DNA from: Lysobacterales bacterium
GTDB lineage: Bacteria; Pseudomonadota; Gammaproteobacteria; Xanthomonadales; SZUA-36
DNA length: 12,281 nucleotides
Assembly: GCA_009692275.1 (NCBI GenBank)
Contig: SHZL01000052.1
Coordinates: 1 to 12,281 of the forward strand
Direction of reading: 5' to 3'
In this document: in pieces, positions 1 to 8,718 of the stretch
How positions within the stretch are numbered: the first letter of the stretch is position 1
How the letters are laid out: every line of letters begins with the position of its first letter
Notes under the pieces: generated by a model
Told to the model about the DNA's origin: nothing
Databases searched by the model: none
What the model saw: only the letters and a program-made list of their open reading frames with translations
Made by a program: the position numbers and the translations under genes

Positions 1-1
1 T

Positions 2-1144
2 GGCACCAGCAACAAGGTCATTGCGGCGCCGCAGTTCCTGGTCCAGGAACTGGCGTGCGTGGCCATGGCGATGGCAGCGGCCAGCGGGAAGGAATTGCCC
101 ACCGTAATGCGCAATCTGTCTCGCTCGACAGCGCCCGCAGCGAGGCACGAAGGAATTGCTGCCAGCTTGCTGTCAGCCCAAAACGGGCTGTTGCTGCTGG
201 GGCAGTTTGCCATGAGTCACCACGACGCGGCGGCCTTGCGGCAACTCTCAGAATGGATCGCAGCCTCCAGTAATTGCGCCCTGAACCTACTGCCCCATGG
301 CGCCAATCCGGTGGGTGCATGGCTTGCAGGCGCCGTTCCTCACCGTACCCCGGCAGGCCGCCTGAAGCAGGCCGGATTGGACAAGAACGGAATGCTGAAG
401 ACGGAGGGCAGCACCTGGCTGCTGTGGGATTTTGAACCCGAGTACGACGCTGATAACCCTGCAGCGGTGATGGCGGCCATGAATTCTGCTGCGGCCGTGA
501 TTGCCGTGACCGCTTTTGCTTCGGATGGCATGAAGGCCGTGGCAAACGTGATTCTCCCCCTCGCACCCATTGCTGAATCGGAAGGCAGCCTGTTCAACCT
601 GAATGGAGACTCCATTGAGTTCGCACCAGCGGGTAAAGTTTCGGGCGAGGCGCGGCCGGGTTGGAAAATACTGCGTCGCCTTGGAGATGAACTTGGGCTC
701 GAAGGGTTTGGCCAGGTAAGCCTCAACGACCTTCAAACTGAGATGCATGCAGTGTTCAAGTCCGCTGCCGGAATTAGCCACGGAGAGAAAGAACCATCAT
801 GGCCAGGCTTGGCATCGCCACGAGCTGAGCCGGACGCGAGCTTCTACCGTGTTGGCGAGGTTCCGATGTATTCGGTGGACGCACTGTGCCGGCGCACCAC
901 TGCATTGCAGCAAACGGTGCAGGCGCAGAATCAATTTGTTGGACTGAACCCGGATGACGCAGAGCGACTGGGCCTGGTTGATGGTGGCCTGGCCAGGGTT
1001 GGACAGGGTAAGGCCTCGGTTGATCTTGAAGTCCACGTCAGTGCTGCCGTTCCCACGGGGGCGGCATGGCTGCGCAGCGCTACCTGCGCCACCAGGGAGC
1101 TGGGTTCAGCCACCGGGCCTGTGAGCGTCGAGGTGCCCAAGTGA
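2..1144 (+). CDS. nuoG: NADH-quinone oxidoreductase subunit G (NuoG), 3' part
   Basis: This is the C-terminal 380 residues of the large molybdopterin-oxidoreductase-like subunit of the complex I peripheral arm, which sits on the cytoplasmic side. The frame is open from base 2 with no stop, so the gene begins upstream of the window. The N-terminal iron-sulfur cluster domains are therefore not visible. Recognition rests on the family-typical stretch around 550-720 (ILPLAPIAESEGSLFNLNG, then EARPGWKILRRLGDELG), on the late segment where a formate-dehydrogenase-like C-terminal domain is expected (LNPDDAERLGLVDG), and on the nuoH-N genes that follow. The short C-terminus resembles the compact NuoG type rather than the longer E. 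coli protein, a comparison made from memory. The stop codon TGA (1142-1144) overlaps the GTG start of nuoH by 4 bases, which implies translational coupling. Confidence 0.93.
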   Translation, partial: GTSNKVIAAPQFLVQELACVAMAMAAASGKELPTVMRNLSRSTAPAARHEGIAASLLSAQNGLLLLGQFAMSHHDAAALRQLSEWIAASSNCALNLLPHGANPVGAWLAGAVPHRTPAGRLKQAGLDKNGMLKTEGSTWLLWDFEPEYDADNPAAVMAAMNSAAAVIAVTAFASDGMKAVANVILPLAPIAESEGSLFNLNGDSIEFAPAGKVSGEARPGWKILRRLGDELGLEGFGQVSLNDLQTEMHAVFKSAAGISHGEKEPSWPGLASPRAEPDASFYRVGEVPMYSVDALCRRTTALQQTVQAQNQFVGLNPDDAERLGLVDGGLARVGQGKASVDLEVHVSAAVPTGAAWLRSATCATRELGSATGPVSVEVPK

Positions 1145-2178
1145 GTGACGCCTTGCTTGAATCCTTGCTTTACATGCTCATGCTCGTGCTGAAAATCCTG
1201 GCCATCCTGGTGCCGTTGATCCTTACGGTTGCCTACTACACGTACTTCGAACGTAAGGTGATTGGCTACATGCAGATACGGCTGGGCCCCAATACCATCG
1301 GGCCTTATGGTTTGTTGCAGCCGTTTGCAGATGTGTTCAAACTCCTGCTGAAGGAGATTGTGCTACCGGAGAACGCCAACAAGTTCCTGTTCGTGCTTGC
1401 GCCGATCCTCGCTTTGGCCCCTGCGTTCGCAGCATGGGCGGTAATTCCTTTTAATGATTTCATGGTCATAGCGGATATTGATGCGGGCCTGATTTTCTTG
1501 CTGGCCATGTCCTCGCTGGGGGTCTATGGACCGATCATTGCCGGCTGGGCTTCAAATTCAAAGTATGCCTTCCTCGGCGGCCTGCGTTGCGCTGCCCAAA
1601 TGGTCTCCTATGAAATCGCCATGGGCTTTTCCCTGGTTGGCGTGCTGATCATGGCGGGAACACTGAATTTGAGCCAGATCGTTTTGGCGCAGCAAGGTGG
1701 GCTGTTTGATTGGTTCTGGTTGCCATTATTCCCCCTGTTCATCATTTACCTGATTTCCGGCGTGGCTGAAACGAACCGGGCGCCGTTTGATGTGGCCGAG
1801 GGCGAATCCGAAATCGTGGCTGGCTTCCACGTGGAGTATTCAGGCGCTGGATTTGCCATCTTCTTCCTGGCTGAATACGCCAACATGATCCTGATTTCGG
1901 CTTTAACTACCATCATGTTTGCCGGTGGCTGGTTGGCGCCTTTCCAGGGAGTTCCCGGCCTGGAAAATACCTTTCTTGGCCAGGGGAGTATTTTCTGGTT
2001 CTTGTCCAAAACCGTTTTTTTCATGTTTCTCTTCCTCTGGTGGAGAGCGACATTCCCGCGTTACCGTTATGACCAGATCATGCGGCTGGGCTGGAAGGTT
2101 TTTGTCCCCATCACCATCGTCTGGGTATTGTTTGCGGCCGTGCTGGTTGTGACCGGCATGGTAGTCAAAGGGAGCTGA
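1141..2178 (+). CDS. nuoH: NADH-quinone oxidoreductase subunit H (NuoH)
   Basis: This is the membrane subunit that forms the quinone chamber floor and links the peripheral arm to the proton-pumping arm. It is 345 residues from a GTG start; the E. coli protein is about 325. Visible family motifs are FERKV (residues 36-40), RLGPN (47-51), SYE (156-158) and the signature loop AETNRAPFD followed by EGESEIVAGFHVEYSG (209-235), which carries the conserved acidic residues near the quinone site. Hydrophobic helices fill the rest; about eight transmembrane helices are expected for the family. The GTG start is chosen because it gives the family N-terminus, has a GAGG sequence at 1130-1133 with 7-base spacing, and overlaps the nuoG stop in a GTGA arrangement. 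The frame stays open further upstream, but that extension lies inside nuoG and matches nothing. Confidence 0.96.
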   Translation: MSDALLESLLYMLMLVLKILAILVPLILTVAYYTYFERKVIGYMQIRLGPNTIGPYGLLQPFADVFKLLLKEIVLPENANKFLFVLAPILALAPAFAAWAVIPFNDFMVIADIDAGLIFLLAMSSLGVYGPIIAGWASNSKYAFLGGLRCAAQMVSYEIAMGFSLVGVLIMAGTLNLSQIVLAQQGGLFDWFWLPLFPLFIIYLISGVAETNRAPFDVAEGESEIVAGFHVEYSGAGFAIFFLAEYANMILISALTTIMFAGGWLAPFQGVPGLENTFLGQGSIFWFLSKTVFFMFLFLWWRATFPRYRYDQIMRLGWKVFVPITIVWVLFAAVLVVTGMVVKGS

Positions 2179-2180
2179 TC

Positions 2181-2669
2181 ATGGATCGGGTATCACGTTA
2201 TTTCAAAAGCCTGATGCTGATGGAGCTTGTCAGCGGGCTGGGTGTGACGCTGAAATATTTCTTCAAACCCAAGTTCACCTTGCGTTACCCGGAGGAGAAA
2301 ACACCAAAGTCTTCCCGGTTTCGCGGGCTACATGCATTGCGCCGCTACCCCAACGGAGAGGAGAGGTGCATAGCCTGTAAATTGTGCGAGGCAGTCTGCC
2401 CGGCCCTGGCTATTACCATTGAATCTACCCAGCGCGAGGATGGCACGAGGCGCACCACCAGGTATGAAATCGACTTGTTCAAGTGCATCTATTGCGGATT
2501 TTGCGAGGAGTCATGCCCGGTGGATGCCATCGTGGAAACGGATTTCCTCGAGTATCACTTTGAGAATCGCGGAGAGAACATAGTGACCAAGGAACAATTA
2601 TTGGCAATCGGTGACCGTTATGAACAGAGCGTGGCCAGCAATCGCCAAAAGGATGCGGCTTACCGCTGA
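2181..2669 (+). CDS. nuoI: NADH-quinone oxidoreductase subunit I (NuoI), 2x[4Fe-4S] ferredoxin-like
   Basis: NuoI carries the N6a and N6b [4Fe-4S] clusters that pass electrons towards the terminal cluster N2 at the quinone site. It lies on the cytoplasmic side against NuoH. The protein has 162 residues. Two clean CxxCxxCxxxCP motifs are visible: cysteines 63, 66, 69, 73 (CIACKLCEAVCP) and 102, 105, 108, 112 (CIYCGFCEESCP). The N-terminal stretch of roughly residues 8-30 (SLMLMELVSGLGVTLKYFF) is the family's amphipathic membrane-contact region. A strong Shine-Dalgarno sequence (AAAGGGAG, 2167-2174) precedes the ATG, which lies only 2 bases after the nuoH stop. No cluster ligand is missing, so the subunit should be functional. 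Confidence 0.98.
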   Translation: MDRVSRYFKSLMLMELVSGLGVTLKYFFKPKFTLRYPEEKTPKSSRFRGLHALRRYPNGEERCIACKLCEAVCPALAITIESTQREDGTRRTTRYEIDLFKCIYCGFCEESCPVDAIVETDFLEYHFENRGENIVTKEQLLAIGDRYEQSVASNRQKDAAYR

Positions 2670-2683
2670 GTGGAGCAGGGCAG

Positions 2684-3298
2684 ATGCCAATAGTTCAAAT
2701 TGTCTTTTACGCTTTTGCGCTGGTGCTCACAGCCGCGAGCGTCATGGTCATCACGGTGCGCAATCCTGTGTATGCTGCACTGTTCCTGGTATTGGCTTTT
2801 TTCAGTTCCACGGCAATATGGATCCTTCTGGAAGCTGAATTTCTGGCCATCGTGCTGGTGCTTGTTTACGTTGGCGCGGTGATGGTGCTGTTCCTGTTCG
2901 TGGTCATGATGCTGGATATCAACCTGGCGCCGCTGAGCGAGGGGTTCATTCGTTATCTCCCTGCAGGAGTTGGGGTTGCTTCAATCATGGCAACTGAACT
3001 GATGGTGGTGCTGTGGACACGGGGGCGGTTTGACGCTGCGGCTTTTCCCATCCCTGCGCCGCACCCGCAGGGCTACAGCAATACCAAGGCGCTGGGCGAG
3101 TTGCTCTTTACCCAGTACGTATTGCCGTTTGAGGTTGCCGGCATCATCCTGCTGGTTGCCATCATTGCTGCCATTGCATTGACTTTGAGAAAGCGCACTG
3201 GCGTAAAAGCACAGAATCCCGCCAGGCAGGTAATGGTGCAGCGCGATGAACGCATGCGCGTGGTAAGCATGAAATCTGAACCCCGGCAGGATGGTTGA
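2684..3298 (+). CDS. nuoJ: NADH-quinone oxidoreductase subunit J (NuoJ)
   Basis: NuoJ is a membrane-arm subunit next to NuoK that takes part in coupling quinone reduction to proton transfer. It has 204 residues. The signature third helix is visible at about 57-77 (VLVYVGAVMVLFLFVVMML), preceded by acidic residues E50 and E52. The last helix follows ALGELLFTQYVLPFEVAGI (about 136-154). Five transmembrane helices are expected for the family. After the final helix (ending near residue 168) there is a hydrophilic, mostly basic tail of about 36 residues with several Arg and Lys; such tails vary among NuoJ proteins. The start ATG has GGAG at 2672-2675 with 8-base spacing and lies 14 bases after the nuoI stop. 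Confidence 0.96.
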   Translation: MPIVQIVFYAFALVLTAASVMVITVRNPVYAALFLVLAFFSSTAIWILLEAEFLAIVLVLVYVGAVMVLFLFVVMMLDINLAPLSEGFIRYLPAGVGVASIMATELMVVLWTRGRFDAAAFPIPAPHPQGYSNTKALGELLFTQYVLPFEVAGIILLVAIIAAIALTLRKRTGVKAQNPARQVMVQRDERMRVVSMKSEPRQDG

Positions 3299-3307
3299 GG
3301 ATCAGCT

Positions 3308-3613
3308 GTGTTGACACTAGCCCACTTTCTGACTCTCGGTGCCATCCTGTTCTGCCTCAGCGTGGCTGGCATATTCCTGAACCGCAAGAATGTGATCATC
3401 CTGTTGATGTGCATTGAATTGATGTTGCTGGCAGTGAACATGAATTTCGTTGCGTTTGCGCGGTTCCTCGGTAGCCTTGACGGGCAGATTTTCGTGTTTT
3501 TCATCCTGACCGTTGCCGCCGCTGAAGCAGCCATAGGGCTTGCCATCCTGGTGGTCTTGTTCCGTAACAGGGGCACCATCAACGTAACTGATCTCGACGA
3601 ACTGAAAGGCTGA
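3308..3613 (+). CDS. nuoK: NADH-quinone oxidoreductase subunit K (NuoK)
   Basis: NuoK is a small membrane-arm subunit, related to MrpC, that forms part of the fourth proton channel between NuoJ and NuoN. It has 101 residues, the usual length, with three transmembrane helices expected. The two membrane glutamates important for pumping are present at E37 (MCIELMLLAVN) and E73 (AAAEAAIGLAI), corresponding to E36 and E72 of E. coli. The start is GTG at 3308, because GAGG at 3297-3300 gives 7-base spacing; that Shine-Dalgarno sequence overlaps the nuoJ stop codon. A TTG directly after it (3311) is a less likely alternative. No ATG gives the full first helix. Confidence 0.96.
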   Translation: MLTLAHFLTLGAILFCLSVAGIFLNRKNVIILLMCIELMLLAVNMNFVAFARFLGSLDGQIFVFFILTVAAAEAAIGLAILVVLFRNRGTINVTDLDELKG

Positions 3614-3614
3614 C

Positions 3615-5606
3615 ATGGCGCTGGAAACCACCTTGCTGCTGATACCCCTTCTGCCCCTCGCAGCCGCGGTGATTGCCGGCCTCATGCGCAAGCAGGTGGG
3701 CAGGGCTGGCGCCCACTGGGTGACCATACTGGGCGTGGCAGTTTCCTTCTGCCTTTCAGCATGGGTACTCTACCAACAGGTGTTCGAAGGCCTCGGGACG
3801 CAGAATATTTCTGTATATACCTGGATGGTGTCCGGTGGAATCCGCTTTGAAGTGGGTTTCCTGATCGACCATCTCACCACGTTGATAATGTGCGTAGTGA
3901 CCTTTGTTTCCCTGATGGTGCATGTCTACACCATTGGTTACATGGCGCATGATCCGGGCTACCAGCGGTTTTTCAGCTACATCGCGCTGTTCACTTTTTC
4001 CATGCTCATGCTGGTTATGTCCAATAACTTCATGCAGCTGTTTTTCGGATGGGAAGCGGTGGGCCTGGTCTCTTACCTTCTGATCGGGTTCTGGTTCCAG
4101 CGGGAGTCGGCGGTTTTTGCCGGCCTGAAGGCATTTCTTGTCAACCGGGTAGGGGATTTTGGTTTCCTGCTGGGCATAGCCGGTGTGCTGTTTGCCACGG
4201 GTTCACTGGATTACTCAGAAGTATTCAGCCAGGCCCCGGAAATCGCCACGCGAACCATCAGCATCATTCCGGGGATGGAGTGGAAATTGATCACGCTGAT
4301 CTGTGTTTGCCTGTTCATTGGTGCAATGGGCAAATCTGCCCAGGCGCCATTACACGTGTGGCTGCCGGATTCGATGGAAGGCCCAACGCCAATTTCAGCA
4401 TTAATCCATGCAGCAACAATGGTCACGGCCGGCATCTTCATGGTGGCGAGGATGTCCCCCCTGTTCGAATTCAGCGATGCCGCACTGAGTTTTGTACTGC
4501 TGGTTGGTGCATTCACAGCGCTCGCGATGGGCCTGATCGGCATAGTGCAAAATGACATAAAGCGCGTTATCGCATATTCCACGCTGTCCCAATTGGGCTA
4601 CATGACCGTGGCGCTGGGTGTATCCGCTTATTCAGCCGCGATTTTCCACCTGATGACGCACGCTTTTTTCAAGGCCTTGCTGTTCCTGGGGGCGGGCTCC
4701 GTGATCATAGCCTTGCACCACCAGCAGGACATGCGTTTCATGGGTGGCCTGCGGCGCAAAATGCCGATAACCTGGGCTACCGCCTGGATAGGTGCACTGG
4801 CCCTGGTCGGTTTTCCATTCCTGTCAGGCTTCTACTCCAAGGATGCTGTCATAGAAGCGGTCGCGGAATCTCAAAGATATGGCAGTGACCTGGCTTACTG
4901 GGCAGTGCTCCTGGGTGTGCTGGTGACTTCTTTCTACAGCTTTCGATTGCTGTACCTGACATTCCATGGTGAACCGCGCTACCGCGTGGATCATTCGGCC
5001 GGCGAACATCCGCCCGACGGGGTGTTGCACCAAGAAGCGCATGAGTCGCCATGGGTAGTAACAGTGCCACTTATCCTGCTGGCCATTCCGTCTGTCATCA
5101 TTGGTTATTTAACCATCCAGCCCATATTGTTTGGCGGCTGGTTGAACGATTCCATTTCAGTGCAGGCGCAAAACGATGTAATCGCGGACCTTGCCCACAA
5201 TTTTCATGGCGCGTCGGCGATGGCGATTCACGCACTTGGCACGGAGCCGTTCTGGCTGATGATGACGGGATTTGCTTTGGCGACATTCATTTACCTGTTC
5301 AGGCCCTCCGTGGCTGAAACCCTGGAACGTGGCATGCCCGGCTTGTACCGGTTTGTGCTGAACAAGTACTACATTGATGAGTTATACCAGGCCGTCTTTG
5401 TCCGGCGGGCCGTCCAGATTGGGAAGGTCCTGTGGGAAAAGGCGGATGCTGGGCTGATCGATGGTGTACTGGTCAACGGCTCCGCCCGGTTGGTGGGTGC
5501 GGTGGCAGGCCGGATACGCTTGTGGCAAACCGGTTACCTGTTTCAGTATGCTTTTGCCATGATCATTGGGCTGATTGGCATCCTGGCTATCTGGGTTGTG
5601 TATTGA
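3615..5606 (+). CDS. nuoL: NADH-quinone oxidoreductase subunit L (NuoL), proton-pumping antiporter-like
   Basis: NuoL is the distal antiporter-like (Mrp-type) pump subunit of the membrane arm, ending in the long lateral helix that runs along NuoM and NuoN. It has 663 residues, longer than the 613 of E. coli but within the usual range for the family. Channel residues visible are E147 (FFGWEAVGLVSY), D181 (NRVGD), K240 (GAMGKSAQAPLHVWLPD), H265 (ALIHAATMV), H345/H349 and K353 (HLMTHAFFKALL) and K409 (FYSKD). The C-terminal segment from about residue 574 (NKYYIDELYQ onwards), ending in a hydrophobic helix, fits the lateral helix and its anchor. The ATG follows the nuoK stop by one base, with AAAGG at 3605-3609 as ribosome binding site. 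Confidence 0.98.
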   Translation: MALETTLLLIPLLPLAAAVIAGLMRKQVGRAGAHWVTILGVAVSFCLSAWVLYQQVFEGLGTQNISVYTWMVSGGIRFEVGFLIDHLTTLIMCVVTFVSLMVHVYTIGYMAHDPGYQRFFSYIALFTFSMLMLVMSNNFMQLFFGWEAVGLVSYLLIGFWFQRESAVFAGLKAFLVNRVGDFGFLLGIAGVLFATGSLDYSEVFSQAPEIATRTISIIPGMEWKLITLICVCLFIGAMGKSAQAPLHVWLPDSMEGPTPISALIHAATMVTAGIFMVARMSPLFEFSDAALSFVLLVGAFTALAMGLIGIVQNDIKRVIAYSTLSQLGYMTVALGVSAYSAAIFHLMTHAFFKALLFLGAGSVIIALHHQQDMRFMGGLRRKMPITWATAWIGALALVGFPFLSGFYSKDAVIEAVAESQRYGSDLAYWAVLLGVLVTSFYSFRLLYLTFHGEPRYRVDHSAGEHPPDGVLHQEAHESPWVVTVPLILLAIPSVIIGYLTIQPILFGGWLNDSISVQAQNDVIADLAHNFHGASAMAIHALGTEPFWLMMTGFALATFIYLFRPSVAETLERGMPGLYRFVLNKYYIDELYQAVFVRRAVQIGKVLWEKADAGLIDGVLVNGSARLVGAVAGRIRLWQTGYLFQYAFAMIIGLIGILAIWVVY

Positions 5607-5624
5607 TGAAGAGGTGGAACTGAC

Positions 5625-7169
5625 ATGCAATCCACCTGGCCTACACTGAGCCTGCTGATCTGGATACCCATAGCGGGCGGTTTACTGGCTGCCGCCCTGG
5701 GTGAACGCAAAGCGTCCCACGCACGCTTGCTTGCCCTTGCAGTTTCACTGCTGACTTTTGTGCTGAGCATTTCCCTGCTCACGGGCTTTGATCGCAGCAC
5801 CGCGAACATGCAATTCCTCGAAAACAAGGCCTGGATCGAGTACTTCCGGATCAACTATTTCCTTGGAGTGGATGGCTTTTCAGTTCCGCTCATCTTCCTG
5901 ACGACGTTTTTCGGTGTGCTGGTGGTGATCGCAGGATGGGAGGTCATCCGTACCCGCGTACACCAGTACATGGCGTCTTTCCTGGTCATGGAAGGACTCA
6001 TGGTTGGCGTGTTTTCAGCGCTGGATGGCTTTTTGTTCTACGTTTTCTTCGAGGCCATGCTGATTCCGATGTTCCTGGTGATTGGCATGTGGGGCGGGCC
6101 TCGCCGTGTTTACGCCACGGTCAAGTTTTTCCTTTATACATTCCTCGGTTCAGTTTTCATGTTGGTTGGCCTGATTTATCTGTATACGCAGTCGGGTACC
6201 TGGTCGATTCCGGAATGGCAGGGCCTGCCGCTGGGAATCACGGCCCAGACCTGGTTATTCCTGGGCTTCCTTGCAGCATTTTCAGTCAAGGTTCCAATGT
6301 GGCCGGTGCACACATGGTTACCGGATGCACATGTGGAAGCACCAACCGGGGGTTCAGTGATACTGGCGGCCATCATGCTGAAAATCGGTGGCTATGGATT
6401 CATACGTTTCAGCTTGCCTATAACGCCGGATGCCAGCAACTCGCTGGATTGGCTGATTATCATGCTGTCCCTCATTGCCGTCGTGTATATCGGCTTTGTT
6501 GCCCTGGTCCAGCAGGACATGAAAAAGCTGATTGCCTATTCATCCATCTCCCACATGGGGTTCGTGACCCTGGGATTGTTCATCGCGTTTGCGATCTTCC
6601 GCCACGGGGTGGGCAGCAATGCTGCCGCGCTGGGTGTTGAAGGCGCCATGGTACAAATGATTTCTCACGGTTTTGTTTCGGGTGCGCTGTTCCTCTGCGT
6701 TGGGGTGCTGTACGACCGCTTGCACAGTCGCATGATCCTGGATTACGGCGGCGTGGCAGACTCGATGCCGTGGTTCGCAACCTTTGCCGTGCTCTTTTTC
6801 ATGGCAAATGCAGGCCTGCCCGGGACCAGCGGATTTGTCGGCGAATTCATGGTCATCCTGGCCGCCTTCAACGCTAATTTCTGGTATGCCTTCCTTGCAG
6901 GCCTGACCCTCATCCTGGGGGCTGCCTATAGCCTGTGGTTGGTCAAGCGGGTGATATTCGGTGCGGTGAAGAGCAGGGAAGTGGCGGCATTGAAAGACAT
7001 AAACCGTCGCGAGGCACTGATTCTGGGCAGCGTGGCGGTTGCAGTGATCATGGTGGGATTGTGGCCTCAGCCGCTGGTAGACCTGATGCACGCCTCGGTA
7101 AATAACCTCCTGGCGCACATTCAGCAATCCAAAATTCCTGCCGCAACAATAGCTACTGCAGGCATGTGA
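5625..7169 (+). CDS. nuoM: NADH-quinone oxidoreductase subunit M (NuoM), proton-pumping antiporter-like
   Basis: NuoM is the middle antiporter-like pump subunit between NuoL and NuoN. It has 514 residues, close to the E. coli length of about 509. Key residues seen are E143 (FFEAMLIPMFLVIGMWGG; E144 in E. coli), K222 (VKVPMWPVHTWLPDAH) with H229 and H236, K253 (MLKIGGYGF), H348 (MISHGFVSGALF) and E408 (SGFVGEFMV; E407 in E. coli). About 14 transmembrane helices are expected. The ATG lies 18 bases after the nuoL stop, the largest gap within the nuo cluster, with a purine-rich GAGGTGGA at 5611-5618. The reading frame is intact and nothing looks unusual. Confidence 0.98.
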   Translation: MQSTWPTLSLLIWIPIAGGLLAAALGERKASHARLLALAVSLLTFVLSISLLTGFDRSTANMQFLENKAWIEYFRINYFLGVDGFSVPLIFLTTFFGVLVVIAGWEVIRTRVHQYMASFLVMEGLMVGVFSALDGFLFYVFFEAMLIPMFLVIGMWGGPRRVYATVKFFLYTFLGSVFMLVGLIYLYTQSGTWSIPEWQGLPLGITAQTWLFLGFLAAFSVKVPMWPVHTWLPDAHVEAPTGGSVILAAIMLKIGGYGFIRFSLPITPDASNSLDWLIIMLSLIAVVYIGFVALVQQDMKKLIAYSSISHMGFVTLGLFIAFAIFRHGVGSNAAALGVEGAMVQMISHGFVSGALFLCVGVLYDRLHSRMILDYGGVADSMPWFATFAVLFFMANAGLPGTSGFVGEFMVILAAFNANFWYAFLAGLTLILGAAYSLWLVKRVIFGAVKSREVAALKDINRREALILGSVAVAVIMVGLWPQPLVDLMHASVNNLLAHIQQSKIPAATIATAGM

Positions 7170-7182
7170 GGATGAGTTTGCA

Positions 7183-8628
7183 ATGAACGTGTCGAACATC
7201 TTGCTGGCCGCACCTGAAATATGGGTGTTTACCATGGCCTGCGTCATCCTGCTGGTTGACCTGTTCTTGCGCGAAGAGAGACGCGGGATCATTCAACTGC
7301 TGGCCATGGCCACGGTAATTTTTGCGGGCTTCATTACCATGCGCGCAGAGTACGTTCACGATGGAACCTTCATCGCGACGGCGTTCAATGACAGTTTCCT
7401 GCGTGATCCCATGGGTGACGTGCTGAAATTGTTTACTTACTTCATCGTGGCACTCGTGTTTGTTTACGCGAAGTCCTATTTGCGCCAGTTCAACATGTTT
7501 CGAGCGGATTTTTACACGCTTTCGCTGTTCGCGTTGCTCGGCATCATGTTGCTAATTTCAGCGAACAGCCTGCTAATGATTTACCTGGGGCTGGAGTTAA
7601 CCTCGCTTTCCACCTATGCCCTGGTGGCATACGACCGGGATTCGAGCCGGGGCTCCGAGGCGGCCATGAAGTATTTTGTCCTCGGATCGATGGCGTCGGG
7701 GATGTTGCTCTACGGCATGTCAATGATATACGGAGCAACCGGCAGCCTTAACCTTGACGCCATTGGCGCTGCGGTGAGCAGTGACAAGCGTGATGACCTG
7801 GTCCTGGTGTTCGGGCTGGCCTTCCTGGTCGTAGGTCTGGCGTTCAAGCTGGGCGTGGTGCCGTTTCACATGTGGATTCCGGATGTGTACGAAGGCGCAC
7901 CTGCAGGAGTCACCCTCTTCATTGCAGCGGTGCCAAAAATGGCAGCCTTCGCGATGGCCTTTCGACTGTTGCAAACCGGATTGGGTGAATTACATGCGGA
8001 CTGGCAGCAAATGCTGGCGGTGCTCTCGGTGTTGTCCATTGTGCTGGGGAATGTTGCCGCCATTGCCCAGACCAATATCAAGCGGATGCTGGCGTACTCG
8101 ACCATTTCGCACATGGGCTTCATTCTGCTGGGTTTCGCGCCCGGCACGGGTGCAGGTTATGGTGCTTCCATGTATTACGTCATGGTCTACTCACTGATGA
8201 CAGCCGCGGCATTTGCCACCATCATCCTGCTATCCTCGCGGGGTGTGGAGGCGGAACACCTGGATGATTTCAAAGGGCTCAATCAACGCAACAGCTGGTA
8301 TGCAGCAGTCATGGCCATGGTGATGTTCTCCATGGCAGGCGTGCCGGTTTTTGTTGGTTTTTTTGCCAAGTGGCTGGTTATCCAGGCAACCCTGGAGGCC
8401 GGTATGCTATGGCTGGCTGTTGTTGCAGTGGTCTTCTCTGTCGTGGGGGCTTTCTACTACCTGCGAGTTGTCAAGCTCATGTATTTTGACGATCCGGAAA
8501 CCGAGGTGCCGATCAGTGCAACCCTGGATTTCAGCCTGGCCTTGTCGCTAAATGGAGTCCTGGTGATTGGCCTGGGCATTTTCTCCGGCCCGCTGATTGC
8601 CGTGTGCATGCGGTCGTTTGCGGCATGA
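7183..8628 (+). CDS. nuoN: NADH-quinone oxidoreductase subunit N (NuoN), proton-pumping antiporter-like
   Basis: NuoN is the third antiporter-like pump subunit, nearest to NuoJ and NuoK, and the last gene of the nuo operon here. It has 481 residues, against about 485 in E. coli. Channel residues are present: E138 (YLGLELTSLSTYALVAY; E133 in E. coli), K163 (EAAMKYFVLGS), K222 (AFKLGVVPFHMWIPDVYEGAP), K252 (AVPKMAAFA) and K396 (GFFAKWLVI). The ATG lies 13 bases after the nuoM stop. GAGG at 7168-7171, overlapping that stop, is spaced rather far (11 bases), and GATGAG at 7171-7176 may serve instead. The 129 bases after the stop carry a weak hairpin and the tRNA promoter. Confidence 0.98.
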   Translation: MNVSNILLAAPEIWVFTMACVILLVDLFLREERRGIIQLLAMATVIFAGFITMRAEYVHDGTFIATAFNDSFLRDPMGDVLKLFTYFIVALVFVYAKSYLRQFNMFRADFYTLSLFALLGIMLLISANSLLMIYLGLELTSLSTYALVAYDRDSSRGSEAAMKYFVLGSMASGMLLYGMSMIYGATGSLNLDAIGAAVSSDKRDDLVLVFGLAFLVVGLAFKLGVVPFHMWIPDVYEGAPAGVTLFIAAVPKMAAFAMAFRLLQTGLGELHADWQQMLAVLSVLSIVLGNVAAIAQTNIKRMLAYSTISHMGFILLGFAPGTGAGYGASMYYVMVYSLMTAAAFATIILLSSRGVEAEHLDDFKGLNQRNSWYAAVMAMVMFSMAGVPVFVGFFAKWLVIQATLEAGMLWLAVVAVVFSVVGAFYYLRVVKLMYFDDPETEVPISATLDFSLALSLNGVLVIGLGIFSGPLIAVCMRSFAA

Positions 8629-8693
8629 AAAAGGGTTCGCCTGGCTTGATTTCAGTGGCGGCTTGATTCCGCGGATATCGACCTCAGGTAGTA

Positions 8694-8718
8694 ACAAAGG
8701 GCATGCATGAGCCCTTGT
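8694..8718 (+). terminator. Weak hairpin after nuoN, possible operon terminator
   Basis: The arms AAGGGC (8697-8702) and GCCCTT (8711-8716) can pair around an 8-base loop, and CA/TG outer pairs can form if A8696 bulges. Only a poor T-run follows (TTGTATT), so termination is likely partial at best. It lies 68 bases after the nuoN stop. It could instead stabilise the nuo mRNA 3' end, or be coincidental. The 3' arm overlaps the -35 box of the tRNA promoter. Confidence 0.35.

Noticed and set aside
18..566. Minus-strand ORF of 182 codons opposite nuoG
   Set aside because: It is rich in Pro, Arg and Ser, as expected for antisense of a GC-rich gene, and has no recognisable motif.
3073..3582. Minus-strand ORF of 169 codons across nuoJ/nuoK
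   Set aside because: It spans two genes opposite to their coding strand and has the Met/Arg-rich look of antisense membrane-protein codons.
5936..6640. Plus-strand ORF of 234 codons inside nuoM
   Set aside because: It is an out-of-frame shadow of nuoM, whose frame carries all expected channel residues. There is no ribosome binding site or recognisable domain.
6540..7292. Minus-strand ORF of 250 codons opposite nuoM/nuoN
   Set aside because: It lies wholly opposite well-recognised nuoM and nuoN coding sequence. Its composition (many His, Gln, Cys) is typical of a shadow frame.
8643..8668. Direct repeat GGCTTGATT at 8643-8651 and 8660-8668 after nuoN
   Set aside because: It is only two 9-bp copies, which can arise by chance. 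It is upstream of the tRNA promoter and could be an activator site, but there is no further evidence.
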